Source: Aquatica leii (Eukaryota; Arthropoda; Insecta; Coleoptera; Lampyridae). Taken from it: a stretch of 64,000 nt of DNA. The notes beneath the pieces are model-generated. The model ran no database searches and had not been told where the DNA came from. It saw nothing but the letters and a program-made list of their open reading frames with translations. Below, piece after piece: positions 22,013-32,481 of this stretch (position 1 is the first letter of the stretch; each line of letters opens with the position of its first letter). The position numbers and the translations under genes are program-made. The DNA lies in assembly GCA_035610365.1 (NCBI GenBank), contig CM069435.1:94273389-94337388 (forward strand), in the 5' to 3' direction.

Positions 22013-22844
22013 TGTTACGCTCCGCGTAATTTATTTACTTTTAAATCTGTATTTTATTTACTTTAAAAGAATTTTAACTTCGAAACTTCACGGTCGGATG
22101 ACATAATATTTCACATCTGTAAACATTTAATAATCCACCCTCTACCCTTGCAAGTCGCCGTAGATTCGTTACAGATTCTCTAAACCTGCATAAGGAATTT
22201 GCATTACTGTACCTTTTTCGTTTGCGGTGAGACGTTTTTCATCAATCGGGCCGAGATTTCTTCTGTGATTCACTGTTTTTAAGTTCTTGATTGCCAGTCG
22301 GTTGATCTAAATTTCTAAAAATCGGTAATTACACCGGATATAACGGGTCATCGACAAATAAATAATGATTGATTGGGATCATCTACTTATCTCCAATAAT
22401 CATTATACGTAACTTACGGATATAAAAGCATTCAAGTGCAGTGTTAATTACTAATTATCTCCGACGCTTGGACATTATTTCAAGAATTTTCTGTAAATAA
22501 TCCGACATTTAAGTCACTTGTAGTACAATACGCCCCTACGGGTACATTTATGTAATAATTTTTCTTTTGTTTCAATACAATCTAGTGAAGCCTATTGTTA
22601 GCGTATTTATTTCGCCGCTCACTCTTATTTCAGCTGCTAATCCCTTCGGAGTTCTGATTATCAGCCCTATCTTTTGAAGAACTTACGTGGCGCCCTAATT
22701 CTAATTCTCTTTTTTTTTCTGCTTCTTACTATCCATAAGTATTCTCTTCTTAACTTACCCACCCCATTGTGCCTACTAAGACCGAGCCACCGAGGTCATT
22801 GCATTTTTTGTAAATTGTGTTGCCAATCAAATCTTACCGTAACA
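22013..22844 (+). repeat. 5' LTR of the Gypsy element
   Basis: 832 bp with inverted ends TGTTACG and CGTAACA. It matches the 3' LTR in two blocks (22013-22490 with 28116-28593; 22491-22844 with 29330-29683). The only difference seen is a T/A change in the T-rich tract near 22711. A TATAAAAG box lies at 22421-22428, upstream of a CAGTG initiator-like site. Confidence 0.93.
22421..22428 (+). promoter_or_regulatory. LTR promoter TATA box
   Basis: TATAAAAG in the LTR, followed about 25 bp later by TGCAGTG, which resembles an initiator. The same box is at 28524-28531 in the 3' LTR. This would start the genomic RNA and mark the U3/R border. Confidence 0.55.
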
Positions 22845-22853
22845 TAATTTCTT

Positions 22854-22873
22854 TGGCTGCCCAAGTGTGGGGC
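22854..22873 (+). other. Putative primer binding site
   Basis: Ten bases after the 5' LTR, a segment starts TGGCTGCCCAAG and continues GTGTGGGG. Primer sites start TGG, the complement of tRNA CCA ends, and this one resembles the lysine-tRNA type with small differences. The tRNA identity is not certain. Confidence 0.45.
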
Positions 22874-22933
22874 CTTCTATTCTCGTTCACTTACTTTTAC
22901 TTATTTGCTTTGATTACTTACTGTTCATTAACC

Positions 22934-24478
22934 ATGTTTTCATTCAAATTAGATGTCAATCGTTTACACAAAACCGAACTCGAATATGAAATTATTTCTA
23001 GAGGTATTGAAATTACTACTACCGTTAGTAACTTAAGAAAGTTTGCTCGTAATGCCATTTTACTTGAACTAGAGGAATCTTTTACTCCCGTTGCTCATGC
23101 TATTCCTTTTGCTGATGACTTTACTATAATTACTCAATCCATAGAAGAAATCAAATCATTAACTGAGATCGTTATAAATGACCCGAAATCAAGAGACTTT
23201 TTACGTGTAAATAGCTTAGTCCCTCATATCGAACGCAGATGTACTTTGATGAATGCTACCGATGCTACCGAGATAGGTCAACGAAACACATTAATTGTAA
23301 CTATTGCTACTTTAAAATCTAATTTGCAACAAAAACTCAAAAAGCTTAATCGTGTTACCTTTTCAGAATTTCATAAATTACCTTCATCTAGTCCTAAACC
23401 TACTATTTCTACTGAACCAAATGTAGCTGAATCAACTGACCACGATTCTAATCCTTCTACTCCTCCTTTACTTTCTTCTAGTGAAGATGAACTTGATTTA
23501 AGTGAACCTTTACCTAGAGTAGCTCCACTTTCTGAGCCACGTTCTTTTGAGAAACGTCTCGACATTTCTAAACTTGGCTTAACCTTCTCTGGCGATGGAA
23601 AAGTATCTCTACTAGATTTTCTTACTCGCTTAGATGAATTGGCTTGCTCACGGGGTATCTCTAAACAGATGCTATTTTCTCATGTTCCTGAATTATTAAC
23701 TGGACGTGCCTTATTACTATACCGTTCTCGGAAATTCATGTTAACTAAATGGGATGAAGTTGTATCTATGCTCAAAACCGAATTCTTGCCTATTGACTAT
23801 GACGAAAGATTGCTTGATGAAATTAAAAGTCGAACTATGGGTCCTTCCGAAAATATGAGTTCTTATCTTGCGGTAATGTATAATCTCTTTCAACGTTTAA
23901 CTACTCCTTTATCTGAAACCAAACAGTTATACTACATTCGTCGTAATTTAACTCCTTTCTACCAGAATGCTTTAACTTTGACACCGATCTCTACTATCGC
24001 TCAACTCTCTGCCTTAGGCAAACAAATTGAACAGAACCAATATTTCGTAGAAACCTTTAAACCACCACCTTCCAGAAAATCCTCTCATTTACTTGAACCA
24101 AGTCTCGCTTATTTAAGTATTGCGTCTTCTTCTGATACTGATACTAGTGTATCTACTCATTCTTATAAACGCAATTTTGCTACTCCTAAACTTTCTGCTG
24201 CTTCTGTGATGTCTACTCCCAAAGGAAAGGATATTAAGTCCGTTACCTCAAATGTCACTGCTAGTTCAACTGACTCAAAACCAAAATTTACTTCGAAACC
24301 ATCAAACAAAACTAAAGTTTCTTCCACTCCTTCTTCAGTCACTTGTTGGAATTGTCGAAAACCAGGTCATGTTTCTCCTAAATGCCCTGAACCTCAAACT
24401 CGTCACTGTTATGGTTGTGGTAAACTGGATGTTATCAAACCAAATTGTTCAAATTGCAATAATTCTTCGTTAAACTAA
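22934..24478 (+). CDS. Gag polyprotein of the Gypsy element
   Basis: An intact 514-aa frame from the ATG at 22934 (MFSFKLDVNRLH). The frame is open further upstream into the LTR, but the primer-binding segment lies there, so the later ATG is preferred. The capsid-like middle has the retrotransposon gag pattern (LLDFLTRLDELACSRGI, then TGRALLLYRSR and WDEVVSMLKTEFLP). Near the C-terminus are a CCHC knuckle CWNCRKPGHVSPKC and a second, degenerate one (CYGCGK...C). A Ser/Thr/Pro-rich linker precedes the knuckles. It forms the particle and packages RNA in the family. It ends TTA AAC TAA, and pol follows in the -1 frame with a 55-nt overlap. Confidence 0.88.
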   Translation: MFSFKLDVNRLHKTELEYEIISRGIEITTTVSNLRKFARNAILLELEESFTPVAHAIPFADDFTIITQSIEEIKSLTEIVINDPKSRDFLRVNSLVPHIERRCTLMNATDATEIGQRNTLIVTIATLKSNLQQKLKKLNRVTFSEFHKLPSSSPKPTISTEPNVAESTDHDSNPSTPPLLSSSEDELDLSEPLPRVAPLSEPRSFEKRLDISKLGLTFSGDGKVSLLDFLTRLDELACSRGISKQMLFSHVPELLTGRALLLYRSRKFMLTKWDEVVSMLKTEFLPIDYDERLLDEIKSRTMGPSENMSSYLAVMYNLFQRLTTPLSETKQLYYIRRNLTPFYQNALTLTPISTIAQLSALGKQIEQNQYFVETFKPPPSRKSSHLLEPSLAYLSIASSSDTDTSVSTHSYKRNFATPKLSAASVMSTPKGKDIKSVTSNVTASSTDSKPKFTSKPSNKTKVSSTPSSVTCWNCRKPGHVSPKCPEPQTRHCYGCGKLDVIKPNCSNCNNSSLN

Positions 24479-27400
24479 TTTTAGAGTGTTCGGACCGAGT
24501 CGAGCCCTCTTCTCTCTCATTAATCTCGGAAACTCCGTTTGCTACATTACCTGATCAACATAAATATGTCTTGAATTTCTTACTAGCTAATGTCCGCAAG
24601 GATGAACGTCCTTATCTGAACATAACAATTTTTGGCTACTCTTTTAAAAGTCTATTAGATTCTGGATCTTCCAAAACTATTTTAGGTCAGTCTGGCTGGA
24701 ACCTTTTGAGTACTTTAGGCCTTCCTTTACAAAAATATTGCTCTTTTCCTAAATTCTCTTCTACTTGTTTACTCGCTAATGGTGAAACTTGTTATATTCT
24801 TGGTACTGTAAACCTTCCCATCACTTTACAAGACAAGACAGTCACACTTGAAGTTTTAGTCATTCCTGAAGTTACTCAACCAATTATCTTAGGCATTGAT
24901 TTTTGGAAAACAATAGATTTTGTTCCTAACTTTCAAACTGGTACTTGGACTTTTGGAAATTCTGAAGAAATTTGTTCTTTATCTACTACTGATCATCTAA
25001 TTACTCGATCTAACCTCTCTTCTGCTGAGGAACAATCACTGCAATTATTATTTGACTCTCCTGTACTAAATTCTACTGAACTGGGATGTACTACTTTAAT
25101 AGAACACCATATACGCACAACCAGTGAACCTATTAAACAACGTTACTACCCACTTTCTCTAGCTTTACTCAAAATTGCTAATGAGGAATTAGATTCCATG
25201 ATAGCTTTAGGTATTGTTGAACCTTCTTCAAGCCCATGGTCTAGTCCAATAGTTCTCGTTAGAAAAAAAGATAATTCATATCGTTTATGTATAGATTATC
25301 GAAAAGTTAACGCCGTAACTGAAAAAGATGCTTATCCTCTTCCATACATCAATACTATCTTGGACCGTCTTCGTGATGCTCAGTTCCTTTCTTCTCTAGA
25401 CATTCGCTCTGCCTACTGGCAAATCCCTTTATCTAAAGATTCGAAACCCATTACAGCTTTCACTATACCCGGTAGAGGTCTATACCAGTTTAACCGTATG
25501 CCTTTCGGTTTGCACAATTCTCCTGCTACCTTTCAACGTTTAATTGATCATATTCTTGGTGCTGACTTAGAACCTTACTGTTTTGCCTACTTAGACGATA
25601 TTATTATTGCTACTCCTTCGTTCGAAAAACATTTAGAAGTTTTAACTCAAATATTCGCTCGATTATCTAATGCTGGACTTACTTTAAATAAAAGTAAATG
25701 TAATTTTTGTCTCTCTGAGTTGAAATATCTTGGCTACGTTGTCAATAAAAACGGCTTATTAGTAGATCCTGATAAAGTTAACGCAATCATTTCTATTCCT
25801 CAACCTTCTTCAGTTTCTGAAATTCGTCGATTACTTGGTATGGCTAGTTGGTATCGTCGCTTTATACCAAATTTCTCTACTGCTTTAGCTCCTTTAACTC
25901 ACTTAACTCGTAAGAGTACTCCATTTGTCTGGTCTTCTAAATGCGAAGAAGCTTTCTCCTTCCTCAAGAAACAACTTATTTCTGCTCCAATACTTTCTTG
26001 CCCTGATTTTTCTTTACCTTTTTCTATCCAAACAGACGCCTCTAATTTTGGCTTAGGTGCTGTTCTTAGTCAGGAAACCCTGATGGAGAAAAAGTCATCG
26101 CTTACATTAGTCGCTCGTTAACTAAACCCGAAACTAAATATTCTACTACTGAAAAAAGAATGCCTAGCTGTCTTGTGGGCTATTGAGAAATTTCGTGCCT
26201 ATATCGAAGGTGCTCATTTCACTGTTATCACGGATCACCATTCTCTCATTTGGCTAAATAAACTTCAAAATCCTTCTGGACGTTTGGCTCGTTGGGCCTT
26301 GACTCCAACAATATGATTTCTCTATTGTTCATCGTAAAGGGAAAAATCACGTTGTTCCCGATGCCTTATCTAGAACTGTACTCGACTTACAAGAGTCTAC
26401 TCCTGGACTTTGCGCAATTAATGTCACGAATACTATACCTTCAATTAATCTTCCTATTACTGATCCCTGGTACTTGAAAATGACTAAAAGTGTCTCTGAA
26501 AATCCTCAAAAGTTTTCTCTGTGGTCTATGGAAAATGATTTGCTTTACAAACATGTTACTTCTTCTGATCTCTCTGATATTTCATTAGGAAATTGGAGAG
26601 CAGTTGTCCCTAAAAACCAGCGTACGGAAATTATTCGTCAATACCATGATCCTCCCACTTGCGGGCACTGCGGTGTTACAAAGACCTTAAGTCGTATTAA
26701 TAAGTTTTTCTATTGGCCAAATCTTCGTGCTGATATTGCTAGATACATCCGTAATTGTCATACCTGTGCTGCGCACAAAGTCGAACAAAAAGCACAACCA
26801 GGTTTATTTTCTCCCAGAGCAACTCCCACTCGCCCATGGCGGGTGCTAAGTTGTGATATTGTTGGTCCTTTACCTCGCTCTTCTAAAGGTAACTCCTATA
26901 TCTTTGTCGTTGCTGACTATTTTACTAAATTTCCATGTTTCTTTCCGCTTCGTACTGCTACTGCTACTAAAATTTGTAAGATTATGGAAGAACAAATATT
27001 CTTATTATTTGGTACTCCTCAATACTTGATAGCTGATAATGGTGTCCAATTTCGTAGTAAGGAATTTTCAAAATTATGCACCCAATATCAAACCCAAATT
27101 CTCTACACTGCTAAATATCACCCTAGATCTAACCCTACTGAAAGAGTTAATAGAGTTCTTAAAACCATGATAGCTTCCTATATCAAAGAAAATCAACGCA
27201 CATGGGATGTTAACTTATCTAAGATTGGCTGTGCGATCCGTACACGAAATAACTAACTACACTCCATACTTTGCTTTCTGTGGTCGAGAACACATTCTTT
27301 TCGGCAATCTCTTTAAAACTCCTCTAGACGATGAGATCCCTTCTATAGATACTAATCCATCTATTACTACACGTACTAAAGAATTTTACGAAAACTTACG

Positions 27401-27803
27401 TACTGAGATTCTTGCTAAAATGAAACGTTCTACACAACGCACTCAAGATCGCTACAATTTACGCAAACGAACAGTAACTTATAAGAAAGGTGATTCCGTT
27501 TGGAAGAGAAACTTTGTTTTATCCGATGGTTCCAAATTCTTAAACGCTAAACTGGCTCCTAAATTCTTAGGCCCTTATAAAATTAAAAAGGTTATTTCTA
27601 CCTGGACGTACGAGTTGGCTGATTCCTTAGGTAGATCCATAGGTATTTTCCACGCAAAAGATCTAAAACCTGCGTACTCCGATAACTCAAATTCTACTAC
27701 TCATTCTTCTGCATCTGATTCAGATGATCACTCCACGATAGGTACCGATACTATTTCTCTTAAACGACATAATCGTCGAAAACGACATACCCGTCAAAAA
27801 TGA
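24424..27803 (+). pseudogene. Pol polyprotein of the Gypsy element (protease, RT, RNase H, integrase), frame-broken
   Basis: Pol lies in the -1 frame relative to gag and is open from 24424. Protease has LLDSGSSKTILG with catalytic D at 24658. RT has CIDYRKVNAVT, FNRMPFGLHNSPATFQ and YLDD at 25588-25599. The RNase H region starts QTDASNFGLGAVLSQ at about 26030. Frame breaks fall near 26075-26085, 26155 (A-run), 26300 and 27235. Integrase has the HHCC zinc domain (about 26635-26785), the D,D,E core (SCDIVGPL, IADNGVQF, NPTERVNR) and a C-terminal KFLGPYKIKKV module of GPY/F type. The ORF ends at 27803. Catalytic residues seem kept, so only the frame is damaged. The breaks may be real mutations or assembly indels. 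Confidence 0.88.
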
Positions 27804-28115
27804 TAACTTTCCTATCTTATCCCTTTCCTTTCCTACTTTCTACTTTTCTTCCAACGTCCTATGGGTGATTGGATGAGGACGTTGTGGGGGTTCTTAGTAG
27901 GTCAGTGCTTAACCCCTTTCTTTCCTTAAAGCGTTGTCCTCGCCATAAGATCAAGCCCTACTCATGACTTCATTCTTTGTTTTCTCCCTTTCTCTGCTTC
28001 TACCATGAACATTTTCATTAGCTCATCCCTGGTATACTCACTCATCACTCCTTATTGGTTTCGCTGCTCAGCTTCCTTTCTTTTCCGCTTCCTAGCTCAA
28101 CTTTTGTTAGGGGGG
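27804..28115 (+). other. Untranslated tract and polypurine tract before the 3' LTR
   Basis: This 312-bp pyrimidine-rich segment has no ORF and no env gene. It ends in TTAGGGGGG immediately before the 3' LTR TG, the expected polypurine tract priming plus-strand synthesis. Confidence 0.65.
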
Positions 28116-29683
28116 TGTTACGCTCCGCGTAATTTATTTACTTTTAAATCTGTATTTTATTTACTTTAAAAGAATTTTAACTTCGAAACTTCACGGTCGG
28201 ATGACATAATATTTCACATCTGTAAACATTTAATAATCCACCCTCTACCCTTGCAAGTCGCCGTAGATTCGTTACAGATTCTCTAAACCTGCATAAGGAA
28301 TTTGCATTACTGTACCTTTTTCGTTTGCGGTGAGACGTTTTTCATCAATCGGGCCGAGATTTCTTCTGTGATTCACTGTTTTTAAGTTCTTGATTGCCAG
28401 TCGGTTGATCTAAATTTCTAAAAATCGGTAATTACACCGGATATAACGGGTCATCGACAAATAAATAATGATTGATTGGGATCATCTACTTATCTCCAAT
28501 AATCATTATACGTAACTTACGGATATAAAAGCATTCAAGTGCAGTGTTAATTACTAATTATCTCCGACGCTTGGACATTATTTCAAGAATTTTACCGTTT
28601 TACTTTTACTTTTTCCACATCGTCATCTCCGTCTTCGATATCCTTAAATAAATTATTGGTTAACATTTTGTGCATCTCGCCGTCATCGTGAAGTGTTACC
28701 CCCATTCCTTCTGGTCAACGCCGTAGCGAAAGAAACTGCAGTCCGGCTTCAAGTTAACGATAAGTTAAATCAACCTTTGCTTACCAGTTTCACTAACTTT
28801 TAATTTATACGATTACGTCATCGATCTGTTTACGTCATAACTGTTAATTACTTAAATTTCAACTTAAATATTGTTTTGTTTATCATTTGACATAAATTTT
28901 AGAATTCACTTACTTATTCAATTTTTCTTTTTTTTTTAATCTTTTTTTTTAATTCTAAGTTTCTAACTGTTAATAATTTTGTAATCTTATTTACCTTAAC
29001 TATTTTTTTTCTCACTTAAATTCAGATTATTATTTTCTTTCAGCATTCGATTGCTCTTACTGCGAGTGATTAATTACTATTTTATGTTCGGTTCAAACCA
29101 TTTTTTTTTTCATTTTGTATAATTCCTTTTATTTAGATAAGACACCTCGGAATGCTCTTTGATCAAAGAAGTCATACCGGAGTTCACTCAAGGTAAGTTT
29201 TACTGCTTAATTAATTACTTGCTTGTGTCACTCGTATCCTGAAACTGCTTTCAAATTCATTTATCAACGTAATTTAGCTTCACTAATTATTTTTTTTTTG
29301 TCATCTAAAGGTAAATTGGATATAGTTTTCTGTAAATAATCCGACATTTAAGTCACTTGTAGTACAATACGCCCCTACGGGTACATTTATGTAATAATTT
29401 TTCTTTTGTTTCAATACAATCTAGTGAAGCCTATTGTTAGCGTATTTATTTCGCCGCTCACTCTTATTTCAGCTGCTAATCCCTTCGGAGTTCTGATTAT
29501 CAGCCCTATCTTTTGAAGAACTTACGTGGCGCCCTAATTCTAATTCTCATTTTTTTTCTGCTTCTTACTATCCATAAGTATTCTCTTCTTAACTTACCCA
29601 CCCCATTGTGCCTACTAAGACCGAGCCACCGAGGTCATTGCATTTTTTGTAAATTGTGTTGCCAATCAAATCTTACCGTAACA
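28116..29683 (+). repeat. 3' LTR of the Gypsy element, enlarged by 736 bp
   Basis: 1568 bp, compared with 832 bp for the 5' LTR. The extra bases are 28594-29329, placed exactly at a TTTT that is present once in the 5' LTR (22487-22490) and at both edges here. Outside this block the two LTRs are identical apart from one base. Confidence 0.92.
28594..29329. other. 736-bp segment present only in the 3' LTR
   Basis: The left 150 bp read as protein on the minus strand in two frames. One contains HDDGEMHKMLTNNLFKDIED and an acidic DGDDDVEK stretch running right to the insertion border. The preceding piece, PDCSFFRYGVDQKEWG, is in another frame. I do not recognise the gene. The right part holds a splice-bounded, open 56-nt segment on the plus strand (about 29137-29192, TTTAG acceptor, GTAAGT donor). 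There are no terminal inverted repeats, so it does not look like a simple transposon. It may be captured DNA inserted in the 3' LTR, or sequence lost from the 5' LTR by deletion between the TTTT repeats. Confidence 0.6.
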
Positions 29684-29687
29684 AGAT
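29684..29687 (+). repeat. Target-site duplication AGAT, right copy
   Basis: AGAT directly follows the 3' LTR end CGTAACA and pairs with the copy at 22009-22012. Confidence 0.85.
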
Positions 29688-30250
29688 TTATGTACTTTTT
29701 TTGTACGTTTAACTTTTACTTGAGTAGTTATATCGTTAGTGTTTAGGTCTGTTTGAATATAGCTCGAAACAGTTTTATATGCAGTTTGAATAGCAGTGTC
29801 ATTACAATTCTTCTCAGTTTGAATAGACTTATTTTTACGTTTAACATTAGACTTAGACCTTACAGCTTCCGATTCTACTTTATCCATAATCTCTTGATTT
29901 TCTTTACGTAAGTTTTTGATTTCCATTTTTAGGCTGAAAACAAGTAGGTAATTGCAGTTTGGAGTTCTCTTCAGTAAGTGAACTCTCCATTGAAGTGCTC
30001 TCATTGAGGTTGTCTTTGATCTGTCTTTTGAGGGAGTAGTTATATTTTTTAAGAGATATTATTTCGAGTGTAAATCATTGATAATAGCATTGTGATCCAT
30101 GACTGCCGTAGATGATAATAGTAGTTTACGTAACAAGAATCTAAAGTAAGAAATATCAAAACGAACGTTAATGCGACGCGAGGACGCACGGCCGAGCGTT
30201 GCATGTGAGTGAGGTATGCTATGATTCTTTCGACGAGAGTAATGTACATT
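29684..30250 (-). mobile_element. LINE 5' part: ORF1 N-terminal half and 5' UTR
   Basis: This is the continuation of the minus-strand LINE that the Gypsy element split. The frame at about 29688-29950 includes a coiled-coil-like stretch (MEIKNLRKENQEIMDKVE) and a Thr/Gln-rich region. Upstream, in another frame (about 29945-30060), SLKKYNYSLKRQIKDNL suggests more coiled coil, so one frameshift separates them. Above 30060 the sequence is non-coding and includes a CpG-rich patch (about 30170-30205), plausibly the LINE 5' UTR or promoter. The exact 5' end is unknown. Confidence 0.6.
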
Positions 30251-30890
30251 ATTTTTTGTGTTGCCTTTTATAAAATCACATTTTTTTTTAAATTTAAAGA
30301 AATCAACAGAAATATAATGTTGGTACTACATTTATTACTAAATCTGTCACATTTGACATTAATTTTAACAACGTTTTTCTTCAATTTTAACTGAATTTCA
30401 AGATTTTTAAAATTATTTTTCCACCTGTCGCATACTCATTCTAATATATTAATTGACTTTGAACACTTACATTTATGTGGATTCCTAGTTTTCATTTTGC
30501 CGCCCTAGAGCTTTTTTCGTTCATTACGTAACTACACTAACGAACCAATATTGACGTTTGCGATGTTGGCAGCACAAAAATGCAATTTATTTAACAAAAT
30601 TTTTATTCGCACGATAAGAATTGAAAATACCTCAAGTCAACTTACGTTAACAATTCGATTTATAGATGCAATAAACCAATTTATTTAGCACTGTCACTAA
30701 AAAACCACTATAATAGTAGTTTTTTGTAATAGTTTTATACACGACGCGATAAGAAAACTTACAACTCACACAACGCAGCTAAATTTTAAAAAGGAAATAC
30801 ACTACGTTTATGCAAATTTGTCAACTTTTACGGAGCACATTATTAACATTGTATATGCATAAAAATCAAACGCAGATATGATATATTTTA
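30251..30890. other. AT-rich spacer between two LINE copies
   Basis: Low-complexity AT-rich DNA with no supported feature. The 5' end of the left LINE and the truncated 5' end of the right LINE bound it. Confidence 0.35.
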
Positions 30891-30894
30891 ATTA

Positions 30895-32481
30895 AGAAGG
30901 CAACTACCCTGGGGTATTTAAAATCAGTGTTGTCGTTCCATTATTTAAAAAAGGCGAAACAAATGACTTAGATAACTACAGACCTATTACTATTATTCCG
31001 ATATTCTCTAAAATTTTCGAAATTATTTTAAATGATAGGCTGTTTAACTACTTTAAGACCTTTACTCTGTTAAGTCCCGCTCAATATGGTTTTCGTAAAA
31101 ACCACTCCACTACTCAAGCTGTATCCAAATTAATTTTCTTTATAATTGTATCTTTTGAGAAGGATGAACACGCAACACTAATTTTATGCGATTTGTCCAA
31201 AGCTTTCGACTGCGTATCTTTTAATATTTTACTTAATGAATTAGAGCTGTTTGGTATCAGGGGTCTTGCTAAAACATTCTTCACGTCTTACCTTTATAAT
31301 AGAAAACAATGTATCATGAACAATGGTACCTACTCAAAATTACTAACCACGCAACAAGGTTTGCCACAAGGGTCTATCTGAGGGCCTTTATTTTTTATAA
31401 TTTATATAAAGTACTTTTTTCAATATATCCATCCAAATCAATGTATTGCTTACGCTGATGATACATCTTTAATCGTTTCCGATAAAAACTGTAAATTATT
31501 AAATACCAAGAGCCACAATTCGTTACAACTTGCTCATAAGTGGTTCGCTCACAATAACTTAAAACTAAACACAGAAAAAACACAATTAATCACGTTTTCA
31601 TTTAATCCAAAGATTACATCAGGCAATAGCGCAACAATTCTAGGAATTTATGTAGACGACCAACTAAGCTGGAACAGACACGTTGATTACCTTATTGGTA
31701 AACTAGCAAAAGCTTCGTTTATTCTAAGGAATCTCATTCCCATCTTTTGTATGGTGTTATTCTATGGGGTAATTCATCCAACGCTAAAAAAGTTTTTTTA
31801 ATGCAAAAGAAAGTTGTCAAGTTCTTAACCACCCAGGCAGCACACTGACGTCATATGACGTCCCATACGTAATTTTGACGTCAATAAAACATAACGTGCT
31901 GTCTGGGCAATGTACATTTTAAAGATCATGGTCAAAGCATTTTTTGTAAATTTCAAATTATGCCCCTACCTTCAATATTTATTTATTGTACTCTATTAGA
32001 TATACATAAAAACAAATCGTCTTTTTTGACAAATGGCAGTACACATAACTACAATACTAGAGAAGCGAAGGATCTAAGAACCTCTTATTACAGACTATCT
32101 AAATCGAACAACAATATCAGTGTCAAATTATATAACGTGCTTCTTAGTCAGCTGAGGAACTCGACATTTTATTATTTTACATAAACATAAAAGCATAAAA
32201 AAACATATATCAAGTCATTGTTTTAACTCAATAGATGAAAATTTAAATACTCCAATCCTCACTCTAGTCTAGTAAATTAATATGTTGCATAATGTTATTA
32301 TTGTTGAATTCTAATGTGTACTTTTATGTGATTTATGTGTTTCATTGATTTACGTGTATTGTCATTTTTATTTTATTTTTATAACCATTCGTATATACAT
32401 ATTGTAATGATATGACGAGTGCAAAAATTACATGTATTTATAAGCACAATAAATAAATAATAAATAATAAAAAGAAAAATA
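30895..32481 (+). mobile_element. Second, 5'-truncated copy of the same LINE
   Basis: Plus-strand sequence closely matching the reverse complement of 18.4-19.7 kb. It starts inside RT (VVPLFKKGETNDLDNYRP region near 30940). It continues through LCDLSKAFDCVSF (about 31183-31220), GLPQGSI with a TGA at 31379-31381, and AYADDT at 31448-31465, which keeps the catalytic aspartates. The C-terminal SIFIYCTLLDIHKNKSSFL (about 31970-32030) follows. It lacks about 50 nt near 31735 compared with copy one and carries a 76-bp insertion at 31832-31907. The 3' end has an AATAAATAAATAATAAAT tail that leads directly into the satellite. 5' truncation is normal for LINE insertions. Confidence 0.85.
31832..31907 (+). 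mobile_element. 76-bp MITE-like insertion with terminal inverted repeats
   Basis: Defined by comparison with the paralogous uninterrupted LINE site at about 18758-18763. It starts CCCAGGCAGCAC and ends GTGCTGTCTGGG, inverted repeats matching at 11 of 12 positions. It is flanked by CA on both sides, possibly a 2-bp target duplication. Inside are the perfect 16-bp palindrome GACGTCATATGACGTC and the 10-bp palindrome TTGACGTCAA. Far too short to code for anything, it would need a transposase in trans. The superfamily is not identified. Confidence 0.75.

Larger units (their letters stand above)
22013..29683 (+). mobile_element. Ty3/Gypsy LTR retrotransposon, full length, nested in LINE
   Basis: This is a complete 7671-bp element: 5' LTR (22013-22844), primer-binding-site-like segment, gag, pol in the order protease, RT, RNase H, integrase, purine tract and 3' LTR (28116-29683). 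LTRs start TGTTACG and end CGTAACA. Order RT then integrase and the GPY/F-like integrase end define Ty3/Gypsy. There is no env ORF after pol. The LTRs differ by one substitution over 832 aligned bases, so insertion was recent. Even so, pol is frame-broken and the 3' LTR carries 736 extra bp. AGAT flanks both sides. Confidence 0.93.

Noticed and set aside
22817..22933. Gag starting at the first open-frame ATG (22817)
   Set aside because: That ATG lies inside the 5' LTR and the segment includes the primer binding site, so the ATG at 22934 is preferred.
27804..28115. Possible env gene after pol
   Set aside because: Only 312 bp remain before the 3' LTR, with no ORF, signal peptide or membrane segment.
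30049..30249. 66-codon minus-strand frame at the LINE 5' end
   Set aside because: It overlaps the presumed LINE 5' UTR and lacks any recognisable domain.
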